Below, piece by piece: positions 62,308-64,000 of a stretch of 64,000 nucleotides of DNA (within the stretch, counting starts at the first letter, position 1; each line of letters opens with the position of its first letter). The translations under genes and the position numbers were made by a program. The notes under the pieces are model-generated. The model ran no database searches. It had not been told where the DNA came from and was given only the letters and a program-made list of their open reading frames with translations. Source of the DNA: Varroa destructor (Eukaryota > Arthropoda > Arachnida > Mesostigmata > Varroidae); the NCBI RefSeq assembly GCF_002443255.2, contig NW_019211454.1, forward strand, positions 4,683,858 through 4,747,857, in the 5' to 3' direction.

Positions 62308-62480
62308 GCGTATAGCAAGCAGCCTTGCGGGCCACAGGCGAACATTTAGGTGCGTCCACGTCTACTTTAGCAATAGGAAATAGGTGTTGGTGCTAGTGCT
62401 GGTGTTTATTCTTTAATGTTATTACGGCCTCCGTTGTTGTCGTCGACGGAGACGCGCGATAGTTTGTCGCGATCTTAGCC

Positions 62481-64000
62481 AGAAGTGTCGTGTTTTTCTA
62501 TTTGAATAAACATAGTGTAGTCAGTCACTTAGATGGATGTCAAGTTTCTATGAAGTTAATATTTTCCCTGTTGAGGCTGACGGCTGGATCACAATCGACG
62601 AATTTTCGTTGGTCTTTATGGAGTCCCCGAGGAAGTTTCATGGGCCGTTCTGCGGTTTTATCACGGCCGTTGCTTCACGTGCTTGCTGTATTTGTGCATG
62701 TGTGTATGTGTGTGTATCTGTGATCATCGTGTTATCGTATGGCGCGCTTGATGAAGATCGTGGAGTGGCCCTAGGTTTCAGTTCTGCGAGAGTTTCGATT
62801 GGATTTTGGTGCAATATTTCAGCATAAGGCCCATAACAATGCTGATAGAGTCGTTAGATGTGTTTTAAAGGGGTACGCGTTGTTTTGGTGTGCGCGAAAA
62901 ATTAGCAGACGTTGTGGGCAGAGGAAGTGGGTGACGAGGGAACTGTCTGATAGAATTGGATATGTGATACCATGATAATGCCCAGTACTCCCGAGAGGGA
63001 GAATCATTCGTTGCTTGACCACCGGTGGTGGAAACTCGGCGTTTGTGCGTATGTCGTATAAAGAGGATCTAATTTCGGTGATTATGCGTGCAGCGATCTA
63101 AAGGTGTTTCACGCCAAAGTGAGCTCTGTCATGTGTTATCTGTACCTGCAACAGTTCAAAGAGGTCCGAAAAATCGAACTTTTCCATGCGTGGATATGAT
63201 TAGTACCACGTTCGTATGCTTAATACAGATTAGTGTATTTTCCGTATCATGAGCGACGTGCAGATTCAGTTCCCTGAAGACGGTTCGCGGAACCCAAGGC
63301 AGTAGCCTGGTTGTCTTCAATGGACCTCGCTGTGACGACCGTCGGCTCAGTAAGGAAGAGAGAGCTATGACGTTTCATCAGCATGAAGCTGTATTTCACT
63401 GATTGGCCGCGGTTGACGTTGCCTGCTGTTATCGAAAGAGTTATTGATTTTTCAGTTAGTCCACACTATGCGCCCACTACCACTCTACCGGGGCGCGAGG
63501 GTTTCCATTCTAAACCCACTTCTGAATGTCTCGCCGTGTTTCTATTCTCTTACTTGTGTTAATGCAATCGATCTCAATGTGCAATGGATATCTTTTTCTT
63601 CACTTCGACAAGTGTTTACGACGCCGGTGTTCATTATAGTAGCTTTAGCAGCGGCGTAAGCAGTGACTTCGTGATAACAGACCCTGGGCCCGCTGTTTTC
63701 GCAACATAATTGCCAATCGCCTCAACCTAATCGGTTGCCTTTCCGTTCCTCCGCAAATCCTCTGGCGTGGCATAAATGGCAACAGTATAAAGGACGGATA
63801 CCTCATCTTTTCTACTCGAAAAATGACTATACCTTCAATGCGGTGCAGTACTGTTTTTATGATAGATGGCTTCAATTTCTAGTTGAAGATGTATTTGCTC
63901 TGTGTGAATTCATAGCCATTGCGTATATATACATATATAATTTTTTTTACGGAAGGAAAGTGAATGTAAAATTGCTCAATTTTTTTTAGTTAAATTTGAA
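62481..64000. other. AT-richer DNA after the GC block; possible intron start
   Basis: No exon recognised. A short ATG frame at about 63250 (MSDVQIQFPEDGSRNPRQ, then stop) has coding-like composition but no donor site at a suitable position. Confidence 0.4.

Larger units (their letters stand above)
58480..62480 (+). promoter_or_regulatory. GC- and repeat-rich block: probable promoter and long 5' leader of a gene extending rightward
   Basis: Four kilobases of CpG-dense DNA packed with triplet runs (CAG, CGG, CCG, CGT, CAA) and GGTC repeats, ending near 62.4 kb where AT-rich sequence resumes. Long CAG/CAA-rich 5' leaders of this kind are known in arthropod developmental and neural genes. Most open frames here are low complexity and occur in all six frames, so coding is not required to explain them. 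Plus-strand orientation is favoured weakly by the 309-codon frame at 61378. Confidence 0.45.

Overview
The window looks like nuclear DNA of an animal, most likely an arthropod. Genes are split by phase-consistent GT..AG introns of roughly 270-950 bp. Intergenic DNA is AT-rich and full of AT microsatellites, with a mariner relic and weaker element fragments. The proteins that can be recognised are animal types. The exact lineage (mite, tick or insect) cannot be fixed from the sequence. There is no bacterial-style operon, CRISPR array or phage structure. Most open frames of 60-120 codons are at the density expected by chance for this base composition and are left out.

Two protein-coding genes are secure, both on the + strand. 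(1) Positions 1936-4631 hold the last four coding exons of an M14 metallocarboxypeptidase of the CPE/CPN subfamily: the end of the catalytic domain with the catalytic Glu, the transthyretin-like domain, and an unusual charged helical tail. Its 5' exons lie outside the window. (2) Positions 34126-37657 hold a complete seven-exon NIF3L1 (NIF3-like protein 1) gene, 271 codons, with a polyadenylation signal 90 bp downstream.

From 4.6 to 34.1 kb there is no recognisable intact gene. The stretch contains a mariner (irritans-like) transposase relic at 16.87 kb, possible Ty3/Gypsy fragments, AT microsatellites, small inverted and direct repeats, and a tentative minus-strand multi-exon gene at 21.8-22.8 kb whose splice sites and phases agree but whose protein I cannot identify. 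From 37.8 to 58.4 kb there is again no identifiable coding exon. Two GC/CpG-richer blocks (40.0-41.6 kb and 45.9-48.1 kb) look like promoter or 5' UTR DNA.

The most distinctive region is 58.5-62.5 kb: a strongly GC-rich, CpG-rich block packed with CAG, CGG/CCG, CGT and GGTC repeats. It also has a perfect inverted repeat around a YY1-type motif and a 309-codon low-complexity open frame. It is best read as the promoter and long 5' leader of a large regulatory or neural-type gene running rightward out of the window, but that is inference. I found no convincing new multi-gene system; the strongest candidates for follow-up are the carboxypeptidase tail, the repeat-laden leader and the unidentified minus-strand gene.
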